DNA from: a virus
DNA: 64,000 bases
IMG/VR virus record: IMGVR_UViG_3300044645_002754
Location: 1 to 64,000 of that record
Direction: 5' to 3' (one strand)
Shown here: positions 16,458 through 25,316 of the stretch, one piece after another
How positions within the stretch are numbered: the first letter of the stretch is position 1
How the letters are laid out: each line of letters starts with the position of its first letter
Program-made: the position numbers and the translations under genes
The notes under the pieces: model-generated
Told to the model about the DNA's origin: nothing
The model's input: the letters and a program-made list of their open reading frames with translations, nothing else
Databases searched by the model: none

Positions 16458-17468
16458 ATGGCCGACTACGCCATCGGGCTGTCGTTCCACAAGGCTCACC
16501 GGACCATCGTCCGTGCCGTGGACCTGACACCCCCCTGCCGCTACTTCGCTTCCCGCGACGCCGCCGGCATGATCACCCTGCCCACCCTCGACGCCGGCTC
16601 CAGCTACGTCGAACTGCAGGGCATCACCCAGACCAGCTTCCAGATCAACGACAACAACCAGGAGTTCCGTCTCCTCGGTGACGACGGTTGGATGGACAGC
16701 GTCATCACCGGTTCCTCCGTGCAGGCATCGGTGACCGCCTACTTCCTGAAGGACGCCGAAATCCCCGCCGGCCAAAACTGCCCCACCTTCCGCGGCAACT
16801 ACGACGAGGGCTTCAACCTCATCCAGAAAGCCCGCTACAACAAGGACTTCGAGATCTACATCGAATTCCTGAAGGAACTGGGCCAGGCCAACGGCTCCTC
16901 CGGTAACTACATCTACGACTTCACCGGCTTCAACGCGGTGATCCAGAACTACCAGGAGTCCATGAACGCCGAAGGTCTCACCGAGATCACCTTCGACCTC
17001 ATGTCCCGCGCCCGCCCCGTCTTCGGCCGCTACGACGGTGGCTCCACCCCGATCAGCTTCGGCGGCGTCCAGTCCAGCCTCTTGTTCACCGCACCCTCCA
17101 GCGGCACCCGCCGCTACGCCGTGGTCCCTGCCGACAACGCTTCGGCTGTGGTGGTGGGCAACGACCTGACCGTGACCTACACCTCCGACGGCACTGCCGC
17201 CCTGACCCAACTGGCCCTCGGCCAGACCGATGGCAGCGGCTTCCGCCTGGAAGTGGCCTCCACCGGTGCCAAGGTCGACGCTGCTGTCACCCTGGCCAGC
17301 AACGTGGTGACCATCAACCCGAGCGCGAACCTCTCGGCCGCCACCATCTACCGCCTGCGTGTCGCCGACGGCGCCATCACCCAGGCTGTGGACGCCAACG
17401 GCAACGCTTCTGCCTCTGGCATCAAGCGTCCGCTGCAGGGCTTCACCACCACCTTCCGCACCGCCTGA
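16458..17468 (+). CDS. Major tail tube protein with C-terminal Ig-like domain
   Basis: A 336-residue tube protein. Residues ~1-200 form the tube domain (SSYVELQGITQTSFQINDNN; SVITGSSVQASVTAYFLKD; LTEITFDLMSRA). Residues ~215-325 form an added Ig-like domain of the bacterial-surface type (TNPSANLSAATIYRLRV-like strands around residues 275-300), likely displayed outside the tail. A good AAGGAG lies 7-12 bp before ATG 16458. A strong terminator follows, consistent with a highly expressed structural gene. Confidence 0.82.
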   Translation: MADYAIGLSFHKAHRTIVRAVDLTPPCRYFASRDAAGMITLPTLDAGSSYVELQGITQTSFQINDNNQEFRLLGDDGWMDSVITGSSVQASVTAYFLKDAEIPAGQNCPTFRGNYDEGFNLIQKARYNKDFEIYIEFLKELGQANGSSGNYIYDFTGFNAVIQNYQESMNAEGLTEITFDLMSRARPVFGRYDGGSTPISFGGVQSSLLFTAPSSGTRRYAVVPADNASAVVVGNDLTVTYTSDGTAALTQLALGQTDGSGFRLEVASTGAKVDAAVTLASNVVTINPSANLSAATIYRLRVADGAITQAVDANGNASASGIKRPLQGFTTTFRTA

Positions 17469-17492
17469 TCCCGAGCGCGGTTCTTTACCTCC

Positions 17493-17517
17493 AGGCCCCG
17501 AACTCCGGGGCCTTTTT
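17493..17517 (+). terminator. Rho-independent terminator after tail tube gene
   Basis: AGGCCCCG pairs perfectly with CGGGGCCT around a 5-base loop, and the stem runs into five Ts (17513-17517). It lies 25 bp after the tube gene stop. Confidence 0.9.
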
Positions 17518-17526
17518 CATGCCGTC

Positions 17527-17760
17527 ATGCACCACGATCTCCTTCTCAACCCGATCAACACGGTCTACGCAGTGAACTGCCGGGTAGAGGGCTCCACGCT
17601 CCACTGTGGTGCCCTGTACCTGGAGCCCCTGATCCCCTCACAGCATATACGCCTAGCGTATAACGACGCTAGTCTGGACGTAGAACTTCCCCTTGAGCTG
17701 CTCAACCTCCCGGACGCAACACGAGCCTGGGAAGTAGACCTCCCCCTCTGCGATGAGTAA
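17527..17760 (+). CDS. Small hypothetical protein (77 aa)
   Basis: A 77-residue protein of unknown function, starting at ATG 17527 just after the terminator. It contains the perfect DNA inverted repeat TATACGC/GCGTATA at 17646-17662. Its stop abuts the stop of the convergent HNH gene. It could be a tail-associated chaperone, but no motif supports this. Confidence 0.45.
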   Translation: MHHDLLLNPINTVYAVNCRVEGSTLHCGALYLEPLIPSQHIRLAYNDASLDVELPLELLNLPDATRAWEVDLPLCDE

Positions 17761-18303
17761 TTAAGGGCGGCTCCCTCCTCTCAGCAGCTGCGACACACGC
17801 ACGCTTGACACCCCGAAGTGCTGGGCTAGCACCCGAGTTGTGGCCTGGGTCTCGGCGTATAAGCGTCTCAGCTCATCAACCTGAAAATCATTAAGCACAG
17901 CTCGTGGGTGCTGCTCGCCTCGACAAGTTCGTCCATGCTTTTGCCTGTCGTCGGCATTCTCTTGAGCGGTGCCGTAGACGAGGTTCTCAAGCCTGTTGTT
18001 GTCGACATCTCCGTCTAGGTGACGGGTGACAAGGCCGCAGGGCCTTTGGCCATAAAACGTTGCTGTGACAAGCTTGTGGACAGCGACATAGCATCTCGTA
18101 CCTTCTCGGCAAAGGATCACGCCCCAGTAGCCCGTTGTCATCTTGATGGGCTTCAAGATGACACCTTTTCGGCATCGTGTGACAGAGCTGAACCCCTGAA
18201 CGTATGTGCTGACACGATCTTCAGACTTGATTCGCCCGTGAGAGGAAGCCTGGTAGAGGTCTCCCCACTCCGGGATAGGCTTCCAGATTTCCACACAGCA
18301 CAT
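17761..18303 (-). CDS. NUMOD4-HNH homing endonuclease
   Basis: A 180-residue antisense gene. N-terminal NUMOD4 (EIWKPIPEWGDLYQASSHGR), then an HNH core (VHKLVTATFYG; TRHLDGDVDNNRLENLVYG; AQENADDRQKHGR) and a C-terminal HTH (TRVLAQHFGVSSVRVSQLL) that would read DNA sequence. This order is typical of free-standing phage homing endonucleases. It sits between tail tube and tail chaperone genes; its expected target is the allelic site in related phages without it. Confidence 0.92.
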   Translation of the reverse strand: MCCVEIWKPIPEWGDLYQASSHGRIKSEDRVSTYVQGFSSVTRCRKGVILKPIKMTTGYWGVILCREGTRCYVAVHKLVTATFYGQRPCGLVTRHLDGDVDNNRLENLVYGTAQENADDRQKHGRTCRGEQHPRAVLNDFQVDELRRLYAETQATTRVLAQHFGVSSVRVSQLLRGGSRP

Positions 18304-18344
18304 CCCTACAGCGCCAACTCTATACGCTGAGCGGATATCGGCGG

Positions 18345-18350
18345 TACAAT
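18345..18350 (+). promoter_or_regulatory. Candidate -10 box (TACAAT) for tail-chaperone transcript
   Basis: TACAAT, one base from the bacterial consensus and followed by TG, lies 21 bp before ATG 18372. It would restart transcription after the terminator at 17493 and the antisense HNH gene. A TATACGC element is found at 18321-18327. Confidence 0.45.
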
Positions 18351-18371
18351 TGGTTCAGCACACCCGCCGCT

Positions 18372-18920
18372 ATGTCGAAATACGCCAGCCTTCTCTTCTC
18401 CCCTGAGAAGTACCACGAGATCGGCCCCTTCCGCTTCCCGATCTACAACGATCTTGTGCCTGGCGAAGCAAAGGGTATCGAGGAAATCTCACGGAAGCAG
18501 TCCAAATCCACCTTCCGTTCGATCAAACTCGCACAACGCATCGCAAAAGACAAAGGAATTAGCACCAAAGAAGCCGTCGACCTCCTCAGCCAGGCCGGCG
18601 AAGAAGCCAATCAAGACCTCCTCTACGACTACGCCAGCGACCTCGAAGAGCTCCAGAAAGACACCATCGGAGCTGTCGCCCAGCAGGTCGCCTTCGTGAC
18701 CCTGTTCATGCGCTACCGCGGAGAAGCCAAGCTCCCAGGCGCCGACGACTGGTCCAAGCTCCCCGATTGGAGCGAGGACGACACCGAAGCCATGCCAACC
18801 AAAGTCATGGAAGACGTGTTCTCCCTGATTCTCTGGGAGCGCGATGGCTGGCCGGAGCCTGACGCGGGAAACGATTCGGAGGCCGAACCCGAGTTCAGCC
18901 CACCCCGGAAGAAGTCCTAG
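18372..18920 (+). CDS. Tail assembly chaperone (gpG-like)
   Basis: A 182-residue protein directly upstream of the tape measure gene region. This is where siphophages encode the G and GT chaperones that coat the tape measure during tail assembly. The protein is helical and acidic near the C-terminus, like gpG. A slippery heptamer at 18866-18872 would divert a fraction of ribosomes into the -1 frame, making a 326-residue fusion. The sequence itself has no family motif I can name; the call rests on position and the frameshift signal. Confidence 0.75.
   Translation: MSKYASLLFSPEKYHEIGPFRFPIYNDLVPGEAKGIEEISRKQSKSTFRSIKLAQRIAKDKGISTKEAVDLLSQAGEEANQDLLYDYASDLEELQKDTIGAVAQQVAFVTLFMRYRGEAKLPGADDWSKLPDWSEDDTEAMPTKVMEDVFSLILWERDGWPEPDAGNDSEAEPEFSPPRKKS
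18866..18885 (+). promoter_or_regulatory. Probable -1 programmed ribosomal frameshift site
   Basis: In the chaperone frame the codons read gcG-GGA-AAC, a canonical X-XXY-YYZ heptamer (GGGAAAC, 18866-18872) close to lambda's GGGAAAG. The -1 frame is open from 18863 to 19351. A short stem TTCGG/CCGAA follows immediately (18873-18885 region). Confidence 0.75.
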
Positions 18921-19351
18921 CCGAGGCCGAGGCGCACCTCCGCTCCCCGATCACCAACTGGGATGCGATCTACGTGCGCCTCCGCACTTCCGCCCTCGGA
19001 GCAGACTTCCCTGCGGAGCGTTTCCTACGCACCCCAATTAGCACGGTGCGCTGGGTCTTGCGCGAGCTCGACGATCAGGAAAAAGCCCAGGCGAACATCA
19101 ACGCAATCACCTCAGCGCGCCTGACCAACCTCGTGCTGCAGGTTGCTCACGGCTTCTCCAACTCCAAGCGCGCCGCACCCAAATCAAAGCCCGAGGACTT
19201 CCTTCCCTTCCCCAACTGGAGACCCTCCAACCAAGAGGCCGACGGCCCCGATCAGCCAACCAAATTCATCCTCAGCGAGCTGCTCCGCAACCGCCAAATC
19301 CCAATGCACGTCTTCGTCGCCCTCATCACCCCCTCCGAGAGCCGGCCGTAG
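18872..19351 (+). CDS. Tail assembly chaperone, frameshifted T-like extension
   Basis: This 159-codon extension lies in the -1 frame relative to the chaperone gene and has no good start of its own. With slippage at GGGAAAC the product is 167 + 159 = 326 residues. The extension has VRWVLRELDDQEKAQANINA and a long helical stretch, then a Pro-rich part and FILSELLRNRQIPMHVFVAL, consistent with a T domain that recruits the tail tube subunit. It ends 27 bp before the tape measure start. Confidence 0.75.
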   Translation, partial: RFGGRTRVQPTPEEVLAEAEAHLRSPITNWDAIYVRLRTSALGADFPAERFLRTPISTVRWVLRELDDQEKAQANINAITSARLTNLVLQVAHGFSNSKRAAPKSKPEDFLPFPNWRPSNQEADGPDQPTKFILSELLRNRQIPMHVFVALITPSESRP

Positions 19352-19378
19352 CATACGGATAACGAATAGCGCTGGTTG

Positions 19379-22300
19379 GTGGCAGATTTTCGCCTGCGGG
19401 TCACAGCGGAAACGCAGGACGCGGAGCGCAAACTGCGTGCCGTAGACAAGACAGCGGCCGAAGCCACCAAGAACCGCAACATCAAGGTTGATGTCTCCAG
19501 CTTCCAGGACATCAACAAACGCTTCAAAGACATCAACGCGAGTGTCAAAGAAGCTGGCAACAACATCCAGACCTTCTACCGCTTCAGCAAAAACATCCCC
19601 GGAATCGGCGAGCGCGTCCGCGAGGTCGAGGGTCTCGCCAAGGGCACGGCAAACCTTGCCCGCTCCGCCCCCGAGTCCGCCGCTGCTCTGCGCGAGAACG
19701 CCAAAGCCGGGGCCATCCTCTCCAACTCGTTCGAGGCCGCCGGCGGTGCTGCCGGTCGCCTGATCAACAACCTGGCCAAGGCCGGCTTCGCCCTCTTCGC
19801 CGTCAAGGAAGCGGTCGGCCTTGTCCAAGCAGCCTTCGGTGGCTTCTTCAACGAGACCATCGGCCGCGAGATCAAGCTCCGCGAGACGATCCTCAAGACC
19901 CAGACCACCCTCGCCTCTACCAACAAGGTCTTCCGCAACGGCACGGAGATCACCGACCCGTACCAAAAGATCGTTGCCCTGACCGGCGAGGTCGCCAAGC
20001 GCATCGACAGCATCCGAGAGCGCTCCATCGCCCTGGCCGGCGTCACCTCCAACGAGGTGATCGAAGTCTTCGGCATCGTTGCCTCCCAGATCGGTCAAAT
20101 CGGTGGGGGCCTGAAAGACGCCGAAGACCTGGCAATCAACTTCGCCGCCGCCCTCGGCACCTTCGGCATCCCCCTGTACCAGGCGCGCCAAGAGATCGGC
20201 TCGATCCTCCGGGGTGACATCACCACCGACTCCTACCTGGCCAAAGCGCTGGGTATCACCAACCAGGACGTCGCCAACGCCAAGACCCAGGCCGGCGGTG
20301 TTATCAAATTCCTCGAGGAGCGCCTCGCCGCCTCAGTGGCCGGCCAGCGGATCGCCGCTCAAGGCTTCTCCGGTGTCGTCTCCAACATCCGCGACCTTGG
20401 CGAACTGATCAGCCAGAAGTTCGGCGCCGGTCTGCTCAACCCCATGCTCGGGGGCCTGACCAAAGTCTTCGACTTCCTCTTCAAGATCCGCGAAGAGGTC
20501 TTCGCCATCAGCGAGGGCCTTGGCCGCGGACTGGGCTCCCTGCTGAGCACCAACCTCAGCGCTATCAGCGGTGGCTCGGCCCTGTTTGGACAAATAGGCG
20601 CCGGTGCCGAAGGATTCGCCGCCCAGCTCACCGAGAGCGTCAAAAAAGCCTTCGCTTCCCTCCAGGCCAGCGCCAACACGGTCATCGCGCCGCTGCGCAA
20701 TCTGTTCGAAGAGATCGCCAAGTCCATCGGTTTGGTGGGCGCTGGCCTGGCCCGTCTTGCCCAGGGCTTCCTCTCGATCCAAATCGAGAACTTCAAAGCC
20801 CTCGTCCAGATCTTCTCCAACCTCAGCGAGGCCGTCACCGCGTTCTCCGCAGTTCTGGGGCAAGTCCTCCGCGCCTACGGCCAGCTCCTGCAGGTTCCCT
20901 TCGTCCAGTACCTCAGCCAGATCTCTGCGCAGTTCCAACTGCTTGAAAAGATCGGCGTGATGTCCGTGATCAAGCTCGGCTTTGCGGCCGGCGCGTTGAT
21001 CGCGGCCTGGACGCCGATTGTCACCTTCGTCCAGGGCCTCGTCGCCCGGATCGCCACGTTGCTCGGTGGCCTGGTCATCGCCGTCGGTGCTGCGTTCACC
21101 CGTCTGGGGGCTGTCGTCGCTGCCTTCGCGGCCACGCTCACCGCCACCTACCCCGCTGCTGAAGCCCTGAAACAGCAGCTGCTGGGCCTGGCCACTTCAC
21201 TGACAGCAGCCGGCACTGCCGCAGATAAGGCCGGTGTCTCTGTGACCCGTTTCGGCGGAGCCACGACCGCAGCAGCCCGCGCTGCCGGCACCGCAATCCT
21301 GAGCTTCGTCAAGTTCAACCTGATCCTGCTGGCGATCCAAATCGCCGTCACCGTCCTGGTGGACCTCTTCGGCCGCTTCCAGCGCGCCCAAGAGGAAGCC
21401 ACCCGCTCCGAGCGCGCCGCCGAAGCCCTCCGCCGCCTCCAAACCAAGTACAAAGACGTCGGTGACGCCGCGGACAGCGCCACCAAATCAGCCCGCGACT
21501 TCGAGCAAGCCCTCGTCGATGCCGAGTACGGCAAGAACCTCGACGCCCTCGAAAAAGTCCGCGAAAAGATCAACCAGATCCGCTACGAGCTCAAGCCCGG
21601 CATCCAGAGCTGGCGCGAGTTCTGGGATGCGCTCTCCGGCTCCGAGGTCGGGCGCTTCGAGGAGCGCTCTCGCCAAATGCTCCAGGGCCTCCAGGCCGAA
21701 GAGCAGAAGATCAAGGGACAACTCAGCGCCGTCGACCGCGAGCGCGACAAGCGAAGCATCAACGAAAAGATCACCCTCGAGGCCGAGAAACGGGTCAACC
21801 TCGAAAAAGAGATCGGGGACCTACGCAAGCAGCAGGACGACCAGCTCTTCCAGCTGCGCCAGCAACGCGCCCAAAAGGAAGTCGACATCTTCCGCGCCGC
21901 TGGTGAGCTCCGCATCTTCCAGATGGAGCAGGCGAACAAGAAGCTCATCGAGGGCGAAGAAGGCGCCTCCGCTGCAGCGCTCGACGCCCTGAACAACTAC
22001 CTGTCCATCCGCGAGCGAGGCGAGCTGGACATCGAATCCGGCAAGAAACAGCTGGTGATCGAGGCCGCCAACCTGGAGCGCCAGATCTCGGACTACCGGC
22101 TCGAGAACGAGAAGAAGATCGCTGAGATCCGCAAGCGCGCCGGTGATTACGAGAAGAACGTCTCGGATTACCGCCGTCAGCTGGCTGGCCAGAGCCCCGT
22201 CGGTGGTGCAACGGGCCTGACCCAGGGCAACACCGGAACCAGCTCCAGCGGTCCCCACTTCCACGTCTCCGGCGCTGGCAGCGAGGCCGAAGCCCGCGCC

Positions 22301-24451
22301 ATCTTTGCCCCTGACGTCAATCGCCAACTGACGCTGACCGATAGACCCGGCAGCGCACGCAGCGGTGGTCGCACGCATCAGGGCTACGACCTCGCAGGAC
22401 CCGCCGGAACCCCGCTGAACCTGGCCCAGGGCTACACCCTGCAGAACTTCACCCGCGACCCCAAAGGACTCGGCGGCAACTACGCCACCATCGCTGGGCC
22501 CAAGGGCCAGAGCTACAAGGTCATGCACCTGGCTGACCCGGGCTCGGCCTACAAAGGCCCGGGCAGTGCCGTGGCAGCACCCCAAGCTCCGTCCTTCGCG
22601 GACGTCGCTGCGCCTGCCGTGGAGAAGTACGCCTCCGCGGTCCGCTCCCTGTCCTCCGCCATGGAGCGCCTCCGCGCACTCCAAGAGGCCCTCACCAACG
22701 CCAAGACTGCCGCTGCCTTCGAGGAAATCGCCAAGGCGGCCTTCCCCAAGATCAACGTCGAGCAGTACAAGGATCAGCTCGTCGAAGCCCAGACCGCTCT
22801 CGCAGCCCTGGCAGCCACCTCAGGCCAGGCTTACGACCCCGAGGCCCTCAAGCTCTCCGTCGACGAGATCGCCAAGCGCAAGATCCAAGAGCGCGAAATC
22901 GCCGAGATCCTCACCAAGGCCGAAGCACAGCGCAAAGCCGGCAAGCTCTCCGAGGCCGAATTCAACAAACTCAAGGACTCCCTCAAAGCCAAACAGGCCG
23001 ACTACCTCAAGCAGCTCGAAGCCGAGCGCAAGCTCCGCCAGCAGGTCCTGGAGATCACGCGCCAGCAACAGGCCGTCGAGGATCTCCGCGCCTCCACCCA
23101 GAAGGTGGGCTTCGACCTCCAACGCGCCCGTGTCCAAGGGACAGCCGCGATGGGCGAAGCCTTCGCTGGTGACGACCCCATGCTGCGTCGCCGCGCCGAG
23201 GCCGAAGCAGCCATCGCCCAAAAGCGCATCGAGCTCGAGGAGAAGTACGGCAAAAACAGCGCGCAAGCGCAGGAAGAACTGCGCAAATTCGCTGAAGCCA
23301 CCCGCGCTGCCGCCGGAAAGCTCGCCGCCATCGACAAGGAAGTCGCCAACTTCCAGAAGGCCATGGCCCTGATCCGCGAGAGCGCCCGCACGATCACCGA
23401 TGGCTTCAAGGGCTTCACCAAGACCGTCCTGACCGGCGGCGACATCCAAGAAGCCATGGTCACGATGCTCGAAGGCATCACCGACAAGTTCTTGAACATG
23501 GCCCTCGACGCCGCGTTCAAGCCCCTCGAAGACCTACTGGCCCAGAACTTCAAAGACTTCTTCGGCGTCGAGGACCCCACCCAGGCCCTCCAAGCCGAAA
23601 ACAACGCTGCGCTCTCGGCCAACACCGCTGCACTGAACAGCGTTGCTGCTGCACTTGGCGGCACCGGCGCTGCGGGCCCAGTACCCATCCCCGTCGAGCC
23701 CTACAAACCCGGCGCCCCAGCAGGCGGTGACAACCCCGAGGCCGCAGCCAACGGCGCCGCTGCTCAATCCGCCCAACAGGCCGCCGAAGCCACCAACCAA
23801 CAAGCCGAAGCCAACAAGAAAGCAGCCGAGAGCGCCAAGGGTGCTGGCCAAGGCATGGCGGGCCTCACCAACGTCATTGGCGGCCTGGCCGGCATCGCTG
23901 CTGGGGCCGGTGCCATCGCCGGCGGCGTCGGAATGATGGGCAAAGGCGGCACCTACAACACCCTGATGGGCCTGGCCGGCATCTTCGGTGGCATCGGTGG
24001 CATCGCCGGTGGCTTCACCGGATTCTTCCGCGCCTCCGGCGGCCCGGTCTCCGCCAACCGCCCCTACATCGTGGGCGAACAGGGCCCCGAGCTCTTCTCC
24101 CCAGCTGGGAACGGCACGATCACCTCCAACCAGGACCTGTTCTCCGCCAACCGCGGTGCCATGGGCGGTGCCTCAGCCGGTGGTTCCGATCCCTTCTCCC
24201 AGAACCGCTCCGCCATCTCCTACAGCCAGGCGGCCATGGAGCGCCGCACCGAGACCGAGCGCGCCCAACGCGCCGTCTCCAACCCCAGCCCCATCGACAT
24301 CCGCTACGAGGCCAGCGTCATCAACAACGTCGAATACGTCACCACCGACCAATTCCGCAGCGGCCTCAACCAAGCCGCCGAGCGTGGCCGCGCCCTTGCC
24401 TACAACGGCATCCAGAACAGCACCAAAGTCCGTAGCCGCCTCGGAGTCTGA
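19379..24451 (+). CDS. Tape measure protein with permuted M23 peptidase-like domain
   Basis: The 1690-residue protein sets tail length (roughly 250 nm by the usual 0.15 nm per residue). The N-terminal third is coiled coil; hydrophobic spans lie around residues 540-590 and 640-665; long charged coiled coils follow. Residues about 950-1055 form a LytM/M23-like zinc peptidase whose motifs are in rotated order: GPHFH (H960, H962), then HQGYD (H1000, D1004), then MHL (H1050). The C-terminus has the common GGPVSANRPYIVGEQGPELF motif. GTG 19379 is preferred over TTG 19376; neither has a strong ribosome site. Confidence 0.93.
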   Translation: MADFRLRVTAETQDAERKLRAVDKTAAEATKNRNIKVDVSSFQDINKRFKDINASVKEAGNNIQTFYRFSKNIPGIGERVREVEGLAKGTANLARSAPESAAALRENAKAGAILSNSFEAAGGAAGRLINNLAKAGFALFAVKEAVGLVQAAFGGFFNETIGREIKLRETILKTQTTLASTNKVFRNGTEITDPYQKIVALTGEVAKRIDSIRERSIALAGVTSNEVIEVFGIVASQIGQIGGGLKDAEDLAINFAAALGTFGIPLYQARQEIGSILRGDITTDSYLAKALGITNQDVANAKTQAGGVIKFLEERLAASVAGQRIAAQGFSGVVSNIRDLGELISQKFGAGLLNPMLGGLTKVFDFLFKIREEVFAISEGLGRGLGSLLSTNLSAISGGSALFGQIGAGAEGFAAQLTESVKKAFASLQASANTVIAPLRNLFEEIAKSIGLVGAGLARLAQGFLSIQIENFKALVQIFSNLSEAVTAFSAVLGQVLRAYGQLLQVPFVQYLSQISAQFQLLEKIGVMSVIKLGFAAGALIAAWTPIVTFVQGLVARIATLLGGLVIAVGAAFTRLGAVVAAFAATLTATYPAAEALKQQLLGLATSLTAAGTAADKAGVSVTRFGGATTAAARAAGTAILSFVKFNLILLAIQIAVTVLVDLFGRFQRAQEEATRSERAAEALRRLQTKYKDVGDAADSATKSARDFEQALVDAEYGKNLDALEKVREKINQIRYELKPGIQSWREFWDALSGSEVGRFEERSRQMLQGLQAEEQKIKGQLSAVDRERDKRSINEKITLEAEKRVNLEKEIGDLRKQQDDQLFQLRQQRAQKEVDIFRAAGELRIFQMEQANKKLIEGEEGASAAALDALNNYLSIRERGELDIESGKKQLVIEAANLERQISDYRLENEKKIAEIRKRAGDYEKNVSDYRRQLAGQSPVGGATGLTQGNTGTSSSGPHFHVSGAGSEAEARAIFAPDVNRQLTLTDRPGSARSGGRTHQGYDLAGPAGTPLNLAQGYTLQNFTRDPKGLGGNYATIAGPKGQSYKVMHLADPGSAYKGPGSAVAAPQAPSFADVAAPAVEKYASAVRSLSSAMERLRALQEALTNAKTAAAFEEIAKAAFPKINVEQYKDQLVEAQTALAALAATSGQAYDPEALKLSVDEIAKRKIQEREIAEILTKAEAQRKAGKLSEAEFNKLKDSLKAKQADYLKQLEAERKLRQQVLEITRQQQAVEDLRASTQKVGFDLQRARVQGTAAMGEAFAGDDPMLRRRAEAEAAIAQKRIELEEKYGKNSAQAQEELRKFAEATRAAAGKLAAIDKEVANFQKAMALIRESARTITDGFKGFTKTVLTGGDIQEAMVTMLEGITDKFLNMALDAAFKPLEDLLAQNFKDFFGVEDPTQALQAENNAALSANTAALNSVAAALGGTGAAGPVPIPVEPYKPGAPAGGDNPEAAANGAAAQSAQQAAEATNQQAEANKKAAESAKGAGQGMAGLTNVIGGLAGIAAGAGAIAGGVGMMGKGGTYNTLMGLAGIFGGIGGIAGGFTGFFRASGGPVSANRPYIVGEQGPELFSPAGNGTITSNQDLFSANRGAMGGASAGGSDPFSQNRSAISYSQAAMERRTETERAQRAVSNPSPIDIRYEASVINNVEYVTTDQFRSGLNQAAERGRALAYNGIQNSTKVRSRLGV

Positions 24452-24924
24452 TGGCCAACCTCGCCCTCGCCAACTACATCCGCTTCAAGACCAAAGCCGG
24501 GGCCTACACCAGCTACGCCTTCGCCAACTTCCACATCCAAGAAACCCGCACCTACAACAACGTCGACTACACCTTCGTGCCCTTCGCCCTGAGCGGCATG
24601 ACCAGCAGCCGCGGTGGCGACCGCCCCGAGTCCGCCCTCGTCACCCCCTGCACCCAACTCTCGATGCAACTCCTCACCGAGGCCGTCGAATCCAAGTGGC
24701 TGCTGGAGATCAAAACCGTGCTGCTCGACAGCGATACATTTCAAGAGACCGCATTGATTTCGACAGAAATGTGGTCAGTCACGCGCCTTGATCACGACCT
24801 TCAAAAGATCAACGTTCGTCTGACCTCTCCCTTAGACGCGGTGAAAGGGACCGTCCCCCGTCGCTACCTCCACACCCGACTGGTCGGGGCCGTTCCCGGC
24901 ACGGGCAACATCACCGTTTCATGA
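24451..24924 (+). CDS. Distal-tail region protein (157 aa)
   Basis: A 157-residue protein between tape measure and the NlpC/P60-like gene, where siphophages encode lambda M/L-type tip proteins. Its beta-rich sequence (YTSYAFANFHIQETRTYNNV; WLLEIKTVLLDSDTF) fits a tip-tube hub such as DUF1833-type proteins in general character. The family call is uncertain. Start ATG overlaps the tape measure stop. Confidence 0.6.
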   Translation: MANLALANYIRFKTKAGAYTSYAFANFHIQETRTYNNVDYTFVPFALSGMTSSRGGDRPESALVTPCTQLSMQLLTEAVESKWLLEIKTVLLDSDTFQETALISTEMWSVTRLDHDLQKINVRLTSPLDAVKGTVPRRYLHTRLVGAVPGTGNITVS

Positions 24925-25316
24925 ACCAGACAGCCACCATCCCCACCTGGAGAAGGTTCATCGGCCTCCCCCACGCCCTCGCCGCTGACCCCCACCAAGG
25001 AGAAGCAGCGGACTGTCTGCTCGTCGCTTTTTCCGTCCTCACCGAGGCCGGCCGCCCTCACCCCGAACCCAACCCGCACTGGTTCGAACTCGCCCGCGCC
25101 AGCCGCTGGAGCGAACTGCAAACGATCTGGTCGGACCTGACCGAACCCCTCTCCGGCCCCGAGCCCTACGCCGTCACCCTGATCAAAAACGGTCCCGCCG
25201 GCCTGGGCGTCGGCGTGGTCGTCGACGACGGCCTGCTGATCACCCACCACCGGCGCGGGGTCAGCTGGGTTCCGCTCTCAGCCCTCAAGCCCCTGAGCTT
25301 CGCGAGGTTCAAGTGA
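24921..25316 (+). CDS. NlpC/P60-like tail tip hydrolase
   Basis: A 131-residue protein resembling small NlpC/P60 cysteine peptidases of phage tail tips (lambda K-like). A Cys in GEAADCLLVAFSVL (about residue 31) fits the catalytic Cys at the start of a helix, and ITHHRRGVSWVPLS (about residues 110-123) would supply the His. It may cut host peptidoglycan during entry. The gene overlaps both neighbours by 4 and 1 bp. Confidence 0.7.
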   Translation: MNQTATIPTWRRFIGLPHALAADPHQGEAADCLLVAFSVLTEAGRPHPEPNPHWFELARASRWSELQTIWSDLTEPLSGPEPYAVTLIKNGPAGLGVGVVVDDGLLITHHRRGVSWVPLSALKPLSFARFK

